Below are positions 25,194-33,748 of a stretch of 34,452 bases of DNA, piece by piece (within the stretch, counting starts at the first letter, position 1; every line of letters starts with the position of its first letter). Both the position numbers and the translations under genes were made by a program. This DNA is from Pseudomonadota bacterium (GTDB taxonomy: Bacteria; Desulfobacterota; WTBG01; CAIYCZ01; CAIRTM01): positions 1-34,452 of the forward strand of contig JAHEEI010000008.1 of assembly GCA_024640785.1 (NCBI GenBank), in the 5' to 3' direction. Under the pieces are notes generated by a model. It worked only from the letters and a program-made list of their open reading frames with translations. It made no database searches and was not told where the DNA came from.

Positions 25194-25276
25194 TCGAATA
25201 AACTCGAACAGACAGTTTTCAGGATAAAATCAGAGCACTTTTTTACTTATACAACAACATAAAAGGAGAAGTTGAT

Positions 25277-25735
25277 ATGAAAAAAGTTTTACAGATAAGC
25301 ACAGTACTTTTTTTTATGGCCTCAGGAATTGCCTTTGCCGGTGGGACGAGGGAAAACTGCGGCTGCGGATTGGGGACAATGCTTTTTGACGGAGCAGATG
25401 GGCTGGCACAGCAGGTTCTAGCAGCAACCACAAACGGTACCTCTGGTACACAGACCTTTGGAATCAGTTCAGGCACCTTGGATTGTAACCTGCCATCAAA
25501 ATATGTGTCAAATGAAAAGCTTAACAGGTTTGTTGCTGATAATATGGATAATCTGGCAAAGGATGTCGCAATGGGTCAGGGTGAATATGTGGATACTTTG
25601 GCAGAAATTATGGATGTTCCGGGCTCAGAGAGAATTGAATTTTCACAGATGCTTCAGGAGAATTTCTCAAACATTTTTACTGATGGGTCAGTCAGCCATG
25701 TGGAGGTCATTGAAAATATAGCACATCTCATGTAA
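25277..25735 (+). CDS. DUF3015 family secreted protein, copy B
   Basis: A 152-residue paralogue of the DUF3015 protein at 23778, with the same signal peptide layout (cleavage after IAFA), NCGCGLGTMLFDG, LAATTNGTSGTQTFGISSGT and the same ending (VSHV-VIENIA-LM). Differences cluster in the segment after the GISSGT motif and near residue 110. It has a ribosome site AAAGGAG and its own perfect -35 promoter. The DUF4105 gene begins 22 bp after its stop, so these two are probably one operon. This pairing suggests copy B works with the DUF4105 envelope protein, while copy A may be a duplicate with separate control. Confidence 0.87.
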   Translation: MKKVLQISTVLFFMASGIAFAGGTRENCGCGLGTMLFDGADGLAQQVLAATTNGTSGTQTFGISSGTLDCNLPSKYVSNEKLNRFVADNMDNLAKDVAMGQGEYVDTLAEIMDVPGSERIEFSQMLQENFSNIFTDGSVSHVEVIENIAHLM

Positions 25736-25757
25736 TTAAATCAGGAAAGTGTTGCCG

Positions 25758-27695
25758 ATGTCTACTAAGGGAAGATACGGATATTTTAAAAATGCCGTAT
25801 CTTCTTTTATTTTTTTTACAATTTTTCTTTTACCCTGTTTTTGTTTTGCCAGAGAACTTTCCAGGGTTGATTTACTGGTCGAACAGGCGGTAAAAGATAA
25901 GCTTCACGAAGATAATTACTGGCATATTCTCCTTCATTACAAAAAAGGGCTGTCAGGCATAAACAGCCTGATTGATGACGCTGAATTTTTTCTTTCAAAA
26001 AACGGAAAGAATGATCCCTTATCCGAACTTGAATCAACTATCCGTTCTTTTTTCCAGAAAGATAAAGAAAAAGCAAAAGAAACACTTTGCAGGTTTTCAG
26101 CAAGATATTTCTGGCTTAAAGAGAAACTTAAATTTGATATATCCTCTCTTCCATATGATGGCTGTGCTGAATTTGATGCTACCTTGAAAAGGATAAATCC
26201 CGAATCTGCAGTCCTTGTCTTTCCCTCGGGCTACATTAACAGTCCGGCATCAATGTTTGGTCACACCCTGATCCGTATCGATTCAGCTGAAAACAGCAGT
26301 CTTCTTTCCTATGCAGTTAACTACTCTGCAACCGGCAATGATATAAACGGTATTCTTTTCGCGTTTAAGGGTATTTTCGGGTTTTACAAAGGTTATTTTT
26401 CAATCCTTCCCTATTATGAAAAGGTCAAAGAATACGGAGATATTGATCACAGAGACATGTGGGAATATCGGCTCGACCTTACCAAAGAAGAAATAAATTT
26501 AATGCTTCTACATCTCTGGGAGCTCCAGAAAATATATTCAGACTATTTTTTCTTTGATGAGAACTGCTCCTATACGCTTCTTTTTCTGCTTGATGCGGCA
26601 AGGCCGTCACTTAAACTCACTGACAGTTTTGGTTTGTGGGTAATGCCGAGTGACACCATAAGAATGATGGTTGAAAAAAATTTAGTAAAAGATGTAATTT
26701 ACAGGCCGTCAAAATCCGCAAAGATAAAACATCTTATTTCAGCCACAGAAGAAGAGCTGCATGATCTTGCGCTTAAAATATATAATGGGGATATTGGCTC
26801 AGGTGATGTTTTAAAACAGAATTTTTCAAAAAAAGAGAAAGCAAGAGTCCTTGATCTGGTGATGGAGTACTCCCAGTACAAATATTCAAGAAAAGAGCTT
26901 ACAAAGGAAAAATACTTTGATGTTTTTTTAAGTGCTTCAAAAGCGCGAAGCAGACTTAAGAATGTTGAGTCATATATAAAAGATATTGATTCTCCTATCC
27001 CACCTGAAAAAGGGCATAAACCGAACCGGCTGGGTATTGGTTTTGGGTTATTGAAGGGCGCTGACAGGAGTGATGATAATGCTTTTTTTCAGGAGATTAG
27101 AATAAGGCCGACATATCATGATCTTCTTTCAGATGACAGTGGGTACGTTAAAGGTTCTCAAATTGAGTTTACCAACCTGGTTTTTCGCTACTTTCCGTCA
27201 AGGGAAAGGGTTATGCTTGAAAAGCTTGATATTATAAATATTATTTCGATTTCAGAACGGGACAAGTTTTTTAAGCCTTATTCATGGAAGGTGGATACGG
27301 GCTTTTCTCGGAAGAGCCTTCCTGGGGGAAAGAGAGCGCTTTATTACAAGCTTTCTTTTGGCGGCGGTTATGCGTGGAATGAAAAAATTTTCGGGACCAT
27401 TTATTTAATGGCAGACTCAGAACTTGATGTAAGCGGCAGAATTAACAACTCTTTCTGTTTTGGTTTAGGAGGGACAGCAGGTATTCTAAAAGAGGTTTCA
27501 AGCAGATATAAAATTCATCTTTTTGTCAGGCCCTTATATTTTATGCTGGGAGATACTCATACCGGATTTGAGTGGAAAGCAAGCCAGCAGTTTTCAATTT
27601 CCGAAAATACAGCCGTGTCTCTTGATTTTTCAGGGAAAGATTCCTTTAGTCACTATGAATCAGAGTCAATGTTCTGTTTTCATGTGTATTTTTAA
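25758..27695 (+). CDS. DUF4105 envelope protein with probable outer-membrane beta barrel
   Basis: About 645 residues, function unknown. N-terminal basic segment and hydrophobic signal (near residues 12-33, ending CFCFA). Conserved DUF4105 blocks are INSPASMFGHTLIRID and later FFFDENCSYTLLFLLDAARP (invariant Asn-Cys), which look like a catalytic or metal site with His and Cys. From about 440 to the end the sequence alternates short strands (IRIRPTYHDL, LYYKLSFGGGYAWN, IHLFVRPLYFMLG) and ends FCFHVYF with a terminal aromatic, typical of an outer-membrane barrel. GTG 25749, TTG 25752 and ATG 25758 are all in frame; AGGA at 25743-25746 suits the TTG or ATG, and I give the ATG. It is 22 bp after DUF3015 copy B. 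Confidence 0.85.
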   Translation: MSTKGRYGYFKNAVSSFIFFTIFLLPCFCFARELSRVDLLVEQAVKDKLHEDNYWHILLHYKKGLSGINSLIDDAEFFLSKNGKNDPLSELESTIRSFFQKDKEKAKETLCRFSARYFWLKEKLKFDISSLPYDGCAEFDATLKRINPESAVLVFPSGYINSPASMFGHTLIRIDSAENSSLLSYAVNYSATGNDINGILFAFKGIFGFYKGYFSILPYYEKVKEYGDIDHRDMWEYRLDLTKEEINLMLLHLWELQKIYSDYFFFDENCSYTLLFLLDAARPSLKLTDSFGLWVMPSDTIRMMVEKNLVKDVIYRPSKSAKIKHLISATEEELHDLALKIYNGDIGSGDVLKQNFSKKEKARVLDLVMEYSQYKYSRKELTKEKYFDVFLSASKARSRLKNVESYIKDIDSPIPPEKGHKPNRLGIGFGLLKGADRSDDNAFFQEIRIRPTYHDLLSDDSGYVKGSQIEFTNLVFRYFPSRERVMLEKLDIINIISISERDKFFKPYSWKVDTGFSRKSLPGGKRALYYKLSFGGGYAWNEKIFGTIYLMADSELDVSGRINNSFCFGLGGTAGILKEVSSRYKIHLFVRPLYFMLGDTHTGFEWKASQQFSISENTAVSLDFSGKDSFSHYESESMFCFHVYF

Positions 27696-27817
27696 TTGGA
27701 GATACCTGTTCCGTGAATCAAGGGGTTTTAGTTCCAATAGAATGGTGTTTTTTATCGCTCTCTGATAAAAGCCCATAACTATTTAATATTTGATAGGTAT
27801 TTATGATTTATTGTTCT

Positions 27818-27845
27818 TTGTTCATTCCTGTGTCTATGATATAAT
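27818..27845 (+). promoter_or_regulatory. Candidate promoter of the phosphodiesterase operon
   Basis: Consensus TATAAT at 27840-27845; best -35 is TTGTTC at 27818-27823 with a 16-bp spacer. It lies in the 205-bp gap after the DUF4105 gene, which also holds an AT-rich hairpin TTTTATC/GATAAAA (27750-27770). Confidence 0.45.
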
Positions 27846-27900
27846 AAGAATATTGTTTCGAATATATTAAACAATTGCTGATGGAGATAGTTGTTCTGCT

Positions 27901-30006
27901 ATGAGTAAAAGATTCTGCTTAGGCAAGGTTTTCTTTTTATTTATGGTTTCGTTTCTTCTGCCGGCGTCTGTTTTCGCATATGTGGGCCCTGGAGCCGGCT
28001 TTGCGGTGGCAGGCTCTTTTTTTGTGATGTTTATTGCGATCATATCGGCTTTTTTTGTCCTTCTGACCTGGCCTGCCCGTTACCTTATAAGAACAATTCG
28101 CTACCGAAAAGTAGCTGCCCGCAGCAGAATCAAAAAAACGGTCGTGCTTGGACTTGACGGACTTGACTATTCCTTAATTAATAAGTTTATGGATGAGGGA
28201 AAGCTTCCTAACTTTACCAAGCTTAAAGACTCCGGCAGTTTTAAACCTCTTGCATCGACCGTGCCCCCCATATCTCCTGTGGCCTGGTCAACTTTTCAAA
28301 CCGGCTCAAATCCGGGAAAACACAATATCTTCGATTTTTTAACCCGGGACAAAAAAACATACGCTGCCATTTTAAGCTCTACCTCAATAAAAGGTCCTTC
28401 ACGATATTTTTCTCTGGGCAAATATAGAATACCCTTGGGGACGTCTGACATCCGCCTGCTAAGAAAAAGCATCCCGTTTTGGAAGATTCTTGGTGATAAC
28501 GGTGTTTTTAGCAGTATTATTCGGGTGCCCATAACTTTTCCTCCTGAAAAATTTTATGGGATACAGCTTTCCGCCATGTGCGCTCCTGATCTGCGCGGAA
28601 CACAGGGAATGTTCTCCTTCTATAGTACCGGACAAAAAGACGGGGAAGAACCTACTGGCGGAGAATACTTTAAGGTTGAAAACAGGAACGGTTTTATAAG
28701 CTCCGTTCTTGTTGGGCCGGAAGATCCAATGCTTGAAAAAGGCGGAACGCTTAAATGTCCGTTTAAAGTTAAAACGGTTTCAGATGAAAGTGTTGATTTA
28801 ACGGTTTCTGGTGAAAAGTATGTCCTGAAAAAAGGCGAGTATAGCGACTGGATAAAAGTTGAATTTAAGGCTTCTCTTGGAGTAAGGATTTCAGGGGTGT
28901 GTATGTTTTTAGTGAAAGACATTTCACCGGAGTTTAAACTTTATGTTTCGCCCATTAATCTTGATCCTGCAAAGCCGGCCATGCCCATAAGTCATCCGAA
29001 AGTTTATTCAGCCTATCTTTCAAAAAGGCAGGGTTCTTATGCTACGCTAGGTCTTGCAGAAGACAGCTGGGCATTAAATGAAAAGATACTCAGTGACGAA
29101 GATTTTTTTAAGCAGTGTACTCAGATGGATAGTGAAAGAGAAAAAATGTTTTTTGATTCCCTTGAAAACATAAAACAGGGGCTCTGTGTTTGTGTGTTTG
29201 ACGGGACAGACCGGGTTCAGCATTCATTCTGGCGTGAGATTGACAAAGAGCACCCTTCACACGATGGTGCTTTTAAACAAAAGGAAAGTCCTGCCATTGA
29301 ACAGATCTATAAACGCGCAGACACTCTTCTTGGAAAAACGGTTGAAAAATGTTTGGATAAGGATACCCTGCTGATGGTTATTTCTGATCACGGGTTTAAT
29401 ACTTTCAGGCGCGGTGTTGACCTTAACCGGTGGCTGAAGGAAAATGGCTACCTGAAGCTAAAAGACAGCAAGCGGTATGTAAGTAACCTTGCAAATGTGG
29501 ACTGGTCCTGTACTAAGGCCTTTGCCATAGGTTTAACAGGGATATACTTAAACCTTAAGGGACGCGAAGCCGAAGGAATCGTCGATAAAGGTGAAGAAGC
29601 TGCAAACTTAAGGCAGGAGATTGCTGAAAAGCTGTGTAAGCTTAATGACCCTCAGCATCAGGCTTCCGCTGTAAAACATGTTTACGATGCAACAAAAATT
29701 TATATGGGCCCCTATAAGAATGAGGCGCCGGACCTTATTGTGGGATACCACAAGGGTTATCGGGCCTCCTGGGACACTGCTGTGGGAAAGGTAACGGACA
29801 ATGTGTTTCATGATAATTGTAAAGCCTGGAGTGGGGATCACTGTATTGACCGGTCCCTTGTTCCGGGAGTGCTGTTCTGTAACAGAAAAATAGAGGACGA
29901 ACAACCCAGGCTTATGGATATAGGCCCGACAGTTCTTGATATGTTCGGTGTTTCAATGCCTTCCCATATGGATGGTAAGCCGCTTAAGGTAGCAGACAGG
30001 AGATAA
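27901..30006 (+). CDS. Membrane-anchored AlkP-superfamily phosphodiesterase
   Basis: A 701-residue member of the type I phosphodiesterase/nucleotide pyrophosphatase branch of the alkaline phosphatase superfamily. A signal-like segment ending SVFA is followed by YVGPGAGFAVAG and a second hydrophobic span (34-58), then a basic stretch, so it is probably membrane-anchored. The full two-metal set is visible: Asp86 (LGLDGLD), probable nucleophile Ser125 (PPISPVAWSTF), Asp437 and His441 (DGTDRVQHSFW), Asp496 and His497 (ISDHGF) and His647 (SGDH). Between nucleophile and second metal block lies a beta-rich insert (about 260-360) ending LYVSPINLDPAKP, shared with the next gene. The substrate is unknown: a phosphodiester, phosphonate or sulfate ester. 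The next gene starts 2 bp after its stop. Confidence 0.88.
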   Translation: MSKRFCLGKVFFLFMVSFLLPASVFAYVGPGAGFAVAGSFFVMFIAIISAFFVLLTWPARYLIRTIRYRKVAARSRIKKTVVLGLDGLDYSLINKFMDEGKLPNFTKLKDSGSFKPLASTVPPISPVAWSTFQTGSNPGKHNIFDFLTRDKKTYAAILSSTSIKGPSRYFSLGKYRIPLGTSDIRLLRKSIPFWKILGDNGVFSSIIRVPITFPPEKFYGIQLSAMCAPDLRGTQGMFSFYSTGQKDGEEPTGGEYFKVENRNGFISSVLVGPEDPMLEKGGTLKCPFKVKTVSDESVDLTVSGEKYVLKKGEYSDWIKVEFKASLGVRISGVCMFLVKDISPEFKLYVSPINLDPAKPAMPISHPKVYSAYLSKRQGSYATLGLAEDSWALNEKILSDEDFFKQCTQMDSEREKMFFDSLENIKQGLCVCVFDGTDRVQHSFWREIDKEHPSHDGAFKQKESPAIEQIYKRADTLLGKTVEKCLDKDTLLMVISDHGFNTFRRGVDLNRWLKENGYLKLKDSKRYVSNLANVDWSCTKAFAIGLTGIYLNLKGREAEGIVDKGEEAANLRQEIAEKLCKLNDPQHQASAVKHVYDATKIYMGPYKNEAPDLIVGYHKGYRASWDTAVGKVTDNVFHDNCKAWSGDHCIDRSLVPGVLFCNRKIEDEQPRLMDIGPTVLDMFGVSMPSHMDGKPLKVADRR

Positions 30007-30008
30007 TT

Positions 30009-32021
30009 ATGAAAAAAATTACAAGGCGAGATTTTATTAAACAGTCATCTGTTGCAGCGGCGTCTTTAACCGCAGGGGTTAATGCGAAAAAGGTTTTTGC
30101 TGCGAACAGGGGGCAAGGGAAGAAAGTCATAGTGATAGGTTTTGATGGTATGGATCCGCGTCTTTGTCAGAAAATGATGGATCAGGGAAGACTTCCAAAT
30201 CTTGACGGGCTTAGAAAACAGAATGGATACCGGGTGCTGGGTACGAGCAACCCGCCTCAAAGCCCGGTTGCCTGGGCCAATTTCATTAATGGCGCGGGTC
30301 CGGGTTCACACGGGATTTTTGACTTTATTCATCGGGACCCCGAAAGACAGGCCTACCCGTTTTTTGCTGCGGCAGAAACAATTCCGGGAGAGGGCTATGT
30401 GGAATTTGGGGACCACAAGCTTCAGTTTGATTTCTGGCCGTTTAATCATAAGCCTTCAAAAACAATTCTAAAAAGGGCGGGCACCCCTTTCTGGGACTAC
30501 CTGGATAAGGCAGGAATAAAATCGACTTTTTATGACCTTCCTTCAAACTATCCGCCCAGTCCTTCAAAGAAGGGTAATCACAGGTGTCTGTCAGGCATGG
30601 GTACGCCTGACATGCTCGGGACCTATGGTACATATCAGCATTTTTCTGAAGAGGGGAAAGACATGTCTGAAGGCGGGGGGAAGCGTTCGAGGCTCACCTT
30701 TAACAATGATGTCTCAGCGCCAATTAAACTGATCGGGCCTAAAAATACCCTGCTTAAAGAGCCCAAGGACTGCTCAGTTGAGTTTGTTGTTCAGCGTGAC
30801 CCAAAGGCAAAGTCTGCTGTTATTGAAATACAGGGACACACCATTATTCTGAAGGAAAAAGAATGGAGCAAGTGGATACCGGTAAGTTTTGAGCTGTCAA
30901 CACCGGCTATCATGCCGGACAAGGAAGTGAAAGGTATCTGCAGGTTTTATGTTCAGGAAATATCTCCCAATTTCAGGCTTTATGCAACTCCGATTAATGC
31001 AGATCCGGCAAACCCTGACATTCAGATAACAGAACCTCCTGAGTTCAGCGAGATGATTTCTCAGAAACTGGACCGGTTTTACACCACCGGTTTTCAGGAG
31101 GATCATAAGGCGCTTTCAAACGGAATTTTTACAGATGATGAATTTGTGAAACAGGCGGAATATGTATTATGGGAGCGGATCAACTTGCTAAACTATGCGC
31201 TCGAGCAGTATGATGACGGCCTTTTGTTCTTCTATTTCTCAAGTACTGATATGCAGGCACATATGCTCTGGTGGGACTCCGATGCCAAGCACCCCCTGCG
31301 GTCTGATACTGAGGCAAAAAAATACTTTAACCATCTGCAGGACCTTTATGTCAGGATGGACAAGCTGGTCGGCAAACTTTTGAAGCAGTATGGTGACAAG
31401 GCTCACCTCATGATAATGAGTGACCACGGGTTCGCCAACTTTAAACGCCAGTTTAATCTTAATACCTGGCTCCGTGAAAACGGTTACCTTGGACCGGATA
31501 ATGCAAAATCCGTTCTCAGTGATGTGGACTGGTCTCAAACAAGGGCTTTTGCCCTTGGCATAAACGGACTTTATCTGAATCTTAAGGGGAGAGAAAGATA
31601 TGGCATTGTCAATTCCGGTAAAGAGAGTCAAGACCTGCTTGAAGAGTTGGTAAAAAAACTGGAAGCGGTCCGGGACAAGGATGGTCGCCGGGTTATAAGC
31701 AGGGTGCGCAGAGCTGACAAGACTTACTCTGGTTCTGAACTGAAATATGCGCCTGATTTAATTGTCGGGTACGCGCGCGATTTCAGGTCCTCCTGGAAGA
31801 ACTGTCTTGGTGATATTGAGAAAGACATCATGAGTGATAATGGCTCGGCATGGGCAGCTGATCACTGTATGGATTCTTCAGAAGTGCCGGGTGTGCTTTT
31901 CAGTAACAGGCCGGTTCTGGTTCCTGACCCGAGGCTTGTTGATCTTGGCCCGTCGATTTTAACTGAATTCGGGCTGAAAATCCCATCCACGATGACGGGG
32001 AAGAATATTTTTAAGGTTTAA
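30009..32021 (+). CDS. Tat-exported AlkP-superfamily phosphodiesterase
   Basis: A 670-residue paralogue of the preceding protein. The N-terminus has a twin-arginine signal (TRRDFIKQSSVAAASL, cleavage near VFAAN), so it should be exported folded, probably with metals loaded. Catalytic residues match: Asp46 (GFDGMD), Ser85 (PPQSPVAWANF), Asp414 and His418 (STDMQAHMLWW), Asp472 and His473 (MSDHGF), His619 (AADH). The same inserted domain ends LYATPINADPANP. It lacks the membrane anchor of the first copy and has an extra 40-residue loop after the nucleophile (YVEFGDHKLQFDFWPFNHKP). Two enzymes of one family, one anchored and one free, suggests related but different substrates or an obligate pair. 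Confidence 0.9.
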   Translation: MKKITRRDFIKQSSVAAASLTAGVNAKKVFAANRGQGKKVIVIGFDGMDPRLCQKMMDQGRLPNLDGLRKQNGYRVLGTSNPPQSPVAWANFINGAGPGSHGIFDFIHRDPERQAYPFFAAAETIPGEGYVEFGDHKLQFDFWPFNHKPSKTILKRAGTPFWDYLDKAGIKSTFYDLPSNYPPSPSKKGNHRCLSGMGTPDMLGTYGTYQHFSEEGKDMSEGGGKRSRLTFNNDVSAPIKLIGPKNTLLKEPKDCSVEFVVQRDPKAKSAVIEIQGHTIILKEKEWSKWIPVSFELSTPAIMPDKEVKGICRFYVQEISPNFRLYATPINADPANPDIQITEPPEFSEMISQKLDRFYTTGFQEDHKALSNGIFTDDEFVKQAEYVLWERINLLNYALEQYDDGLLFFYFSSTDMQAHMLWWDSDAKHPLRSDTEAKKYFNHLQDLYVRMDKLVGKLLKQYGDKAHLMIMSDHGFANFKRQFNLNTWLRENGYLGPDNAKSVLSDVDWSQTRAFALGINGLYLNLKGRERYGIVNSGKESQDLLEELVKKLEAVRDKDGRRVISRVRRADKTYSGSELKYAPDLIVGYARDFRSSWKNCLGDIEKDIMSDNGSAWAADHCMDSSEVPGVLFSNRPVLVPDPRLVDLGPSILTEFGLKIPSTMTGKNIFKV

Positions 32022-32117
32022 TGTTGTCATCCCGGGTTTGTCTTGTTTGATAAATAAGGGAGACGGAATCTGTTATTATAAACGTGTTTTATTAAAAGTT
32101 GTTAAGGGAGAGATTTA

Positions 32118-32303
32118 ATGGCAAAGATCAAGATTGATTCAAACCTTTATGACCGTGCGAAAAAGGCTTCGGAAAAAGCGGGGTATACCAGCTTTGAAGA
32201 ATTTATAACGGCTGTTATTGAGAAGGAGCTTTCACAGCTCGAATCTTCCTCCGGGAGTGATGAGGTAAATGATCAGCTCCGGGGACTGGGATATATAGAA
32301 TAA
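32118..32303 (+). CDS. Small ribbon-helix-helix-like protein, 61 aa
   Basis: IKIDSNLYDRAKKASEKAGY followed by TSFEEFITAVIEKEL fits a strand-helix-helix CopG/Arc-type fold, usually DNA-binding and dimeric. The C-terminal tail LRGLGYIE is unlike a repressor; by memory it resembles the short tail that ends many AlkP-superfamily sulfatases. It starts after AAGGGAGAG, 96 bp after the second phosphodiesterase, and its stop is 1 bp from the next start, so it is firmly in the operon. It may be an operon regulator or a partner subunit of the phosphodiesterases. Confidence 0.8.
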   Translation: MAKIKIDSNLYDRAKKASEKAGYTSFEEFITAVIEKELSQLESSSGSDEVNDQLRGLGYIE

Positions 32304-32304
32304 A

Positions 32305-33147
32305 ATGGATCTTATTGTTTCACTTCTCACGGTTTTAAACAGATTAATGAATGCGGCTTCAGGTGCTCTTTTTGCATTTGTCGCTGTTTTGCCGGGCTGG
32401 CTTTCAATAACCATAATTTCCGCGGTTCTGGGTGTGCTTTTTCTGCTTATTTTCAAGTATACTTCTAACCAGAAAGCCATCGGCAGTGTCAGAGATGAGG
32501 TCAATGCCAACCTGATTGCCGCATGGCTTTTTAAAGACAGTATTTCTGTTACCATTAAATCTCAGGCTAGGGTTTTTATTGCTTCGTTTAAACTTCTTTA
32601 TTTTGCTGTAATTCCGCTGCTTGTGATGATTGTTCCGGTCAGTCTTATCCTTGCGCAGATGGGATTATGGTATCAGGCCAGGCCGCTAAGTGTTTCTGAT
32701 GAGCCGGTGGTTGTAAGGCTGAGCCTAAATGAAAGCCTTCAAAGTTTTCCATCTGTCAGGCTTGAACCCTCAGAGGTATTTCAGAAGACAACCGGCCCTG
32801 TCAAAATCGTGACCAAAGGAGAGGTCCTGTGGGAGTTGAAACCCCTGAAGAACGGTAGGCATGAACTAAACTTTGATGTTGACGGTAATAAAATTACCAA
32901 ACAGTTTGTTGTTGGTGAGGGTTTTATGAAGGTCAGTCTGATGCGGCCCGGAAGAAGTTTTGAAGATATTCTTCTTCATCCGCTTGAAAAGCCGTTTTCA
33001 AAGGACAGCCCTGTTTATTCAATAAATGTTGAATATCCTGAAAGAAACTCAAAAGTGTGTGGAACAGACTGGTGGATACTTTATTTCTTTATTTGTTCAA
33101 TGGTTTTTGCGTTTGCATTCAAACCTTTTCTTAATGTGAGGATATAA
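32305..33147 (+). CDS. Conserved membrane protein of unknown function with periplasmic domain
   Basis: 280 residues. Hydrophobic spans lie at about 20-50 (VLPGWLSITIISAVLGVLF), 88-120 (LLYFAVIPLLVMIVPVSLIL) and 258-275. Between the first two is a polar, basic-amphipathic stretch (FKYTSNQKAIGSVRDEVNAN) with AAWLFKDSISVT and SQARVFIASFKL. The order TM - polar helices - TM pair resembles DUF106/EMC3-type Oxa1-superfamily proteins; this is fold-level inference. Residues about 122-255 form a beta-rich extracytoplasmic domain starting WYQARPL. I recognise no named family. It overlaps none of its neighbours but is 1 bp from the small RHH gene and 5 bp from the sulfotransferase gene. Confidence 0.75.
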   Translation: MDLIVSLLTVLNRLMNAASGALFAFVAVLPGWLSITIISAVLGVLFLLIFKYTSNQKAIGSVRDEVNANLIAAWLFKDSISVTIKSQARVFIASFKLLYFAVIPLLVMIVPVSLILAQMGLWYQARPLSVSDEPVVVRLSLNESLQSFPSVRLEPSEVFQKTTGPVKIVTKGEVLWELKPLKNGRHELNFDVDGNKITKQFVVGEGFMKVSLMRPGRSFEDILLHPLEKPFSKDSPVYSINVEYPERNSKVCGTDWWILYFFICSMVFAFAFKPFLNVRI

Positions 33148-33152
33148 AAAAT

Positions 33153-33725
33153 ATGGAGAAATCCTTTATAACAATTGTGGCTGGACTTCCCCGTTCAGGA
33201 ACCTCAATGATGATGCAGGCGATAGAAGCAGGCGGTATCCCCGCCTTAACTGACGGGATCAGAGAAAAAGATGTGGACAATCCCAAAGGCTATTATGAGT
33301 TTGAAGCTGTGAAAAAAACCAAAGCAGATCCTTCCTGGGTAAAAGAGGCGGAAGGAAAAGTTGTCAAGATGGTCTATAGCCTTTTGTATGACTTGCCGGA
33401 TGATCATGAGTACAGAGTTGTTTTTTTGCAGAGAGAGATGAAAGAAGTTCTGGCTTCGCAAAGGAAGATGCTTGAAAGGACCGGGAAAAAGGGCGCAAGT
33501 GTTGGAGATGAAAAGCTTTCAGAACTTTTTAAGGCACAGCTTAAAAAATTTCATAAATGGATCTCGGACAAGGATAATTTTTCAATTGTTGTAATCGATT
33601 ACAAAAATATGATAAAATCCCCGGCTGATCAGGCAGAGAAAGTAGACAAACTGCTTGGAAATATTCTTGATAAAGATGGTTTTGTTTCAGCAGTCGATCC
33701 GTCGCTTTACCGTAACCGTTCTTAA
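33153..33725 (+). CDS. Sulfotransferase-family P-loop protein
   Basis: 190 residues, cytoplasmic. AGLPRSGTSMMMQAIEAGG (about 9-27) is the 5'-phosphosulfate-binding loop of PAPS-dependent sulfotransferases. NPKGYYEFEAVK and VKMVYSLLYDLP follow, and YRVVFLQREMKEVLASQRKML is the 3'-phosphate-binding region (normally R...S). The protein is shorter than the usual 250-300 aa, a compact subtype. If active it would put sulfate on a glycan, lipid or protein; some family members have lost activity. Its presence beside two AlkP-type hydrolases fits a sulfated or phospho-substituted surface molecule. ATG 33153 follows GAGGATAT. Confidence 0.85.
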   Translation: MEKSFITIVAGLPRSGTSMMMQAIEAGGIPALTDGIREKDVDNPKGYYEFEAVKKTKADPSWVKEAEGKVVKMVYSLLYDLPDDHEYRVVFLQREMKEVLASQRKMLERTGKKGASVGDEKLSELFKAQLKKFHKWISDKDNFSIVVIDYKNMIKSPADQAEKVDKLLGNILDKDGFVSAVDPSLYRNRS

Positions 33726-33748
33726 AAACAGTATGCGGGGCTTAAAAC

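Larger units (their letters stand above)
24745..25276. other. 532-bp spacer between TRL-like and DUF3015 copy B genes
   Basis: A divergent intergenic region, very AT-rich from about 24840 to 24990. It holds two short frames in register separated by one stop (24978-25046 and 25062-25166), a perfect 20-bp palindrome (25053-25072) and the promoter of DUF3015 copy B (25163-25193). No tRNA or mobile-element ends seen. Confidence 0.5.

Noticed and set aside
30202-30471. Plus-strand frames nested in the second phosphodiesterase gene
   Set aside because: Out-of-frame shadows of a gene with complete catalytic motifs.
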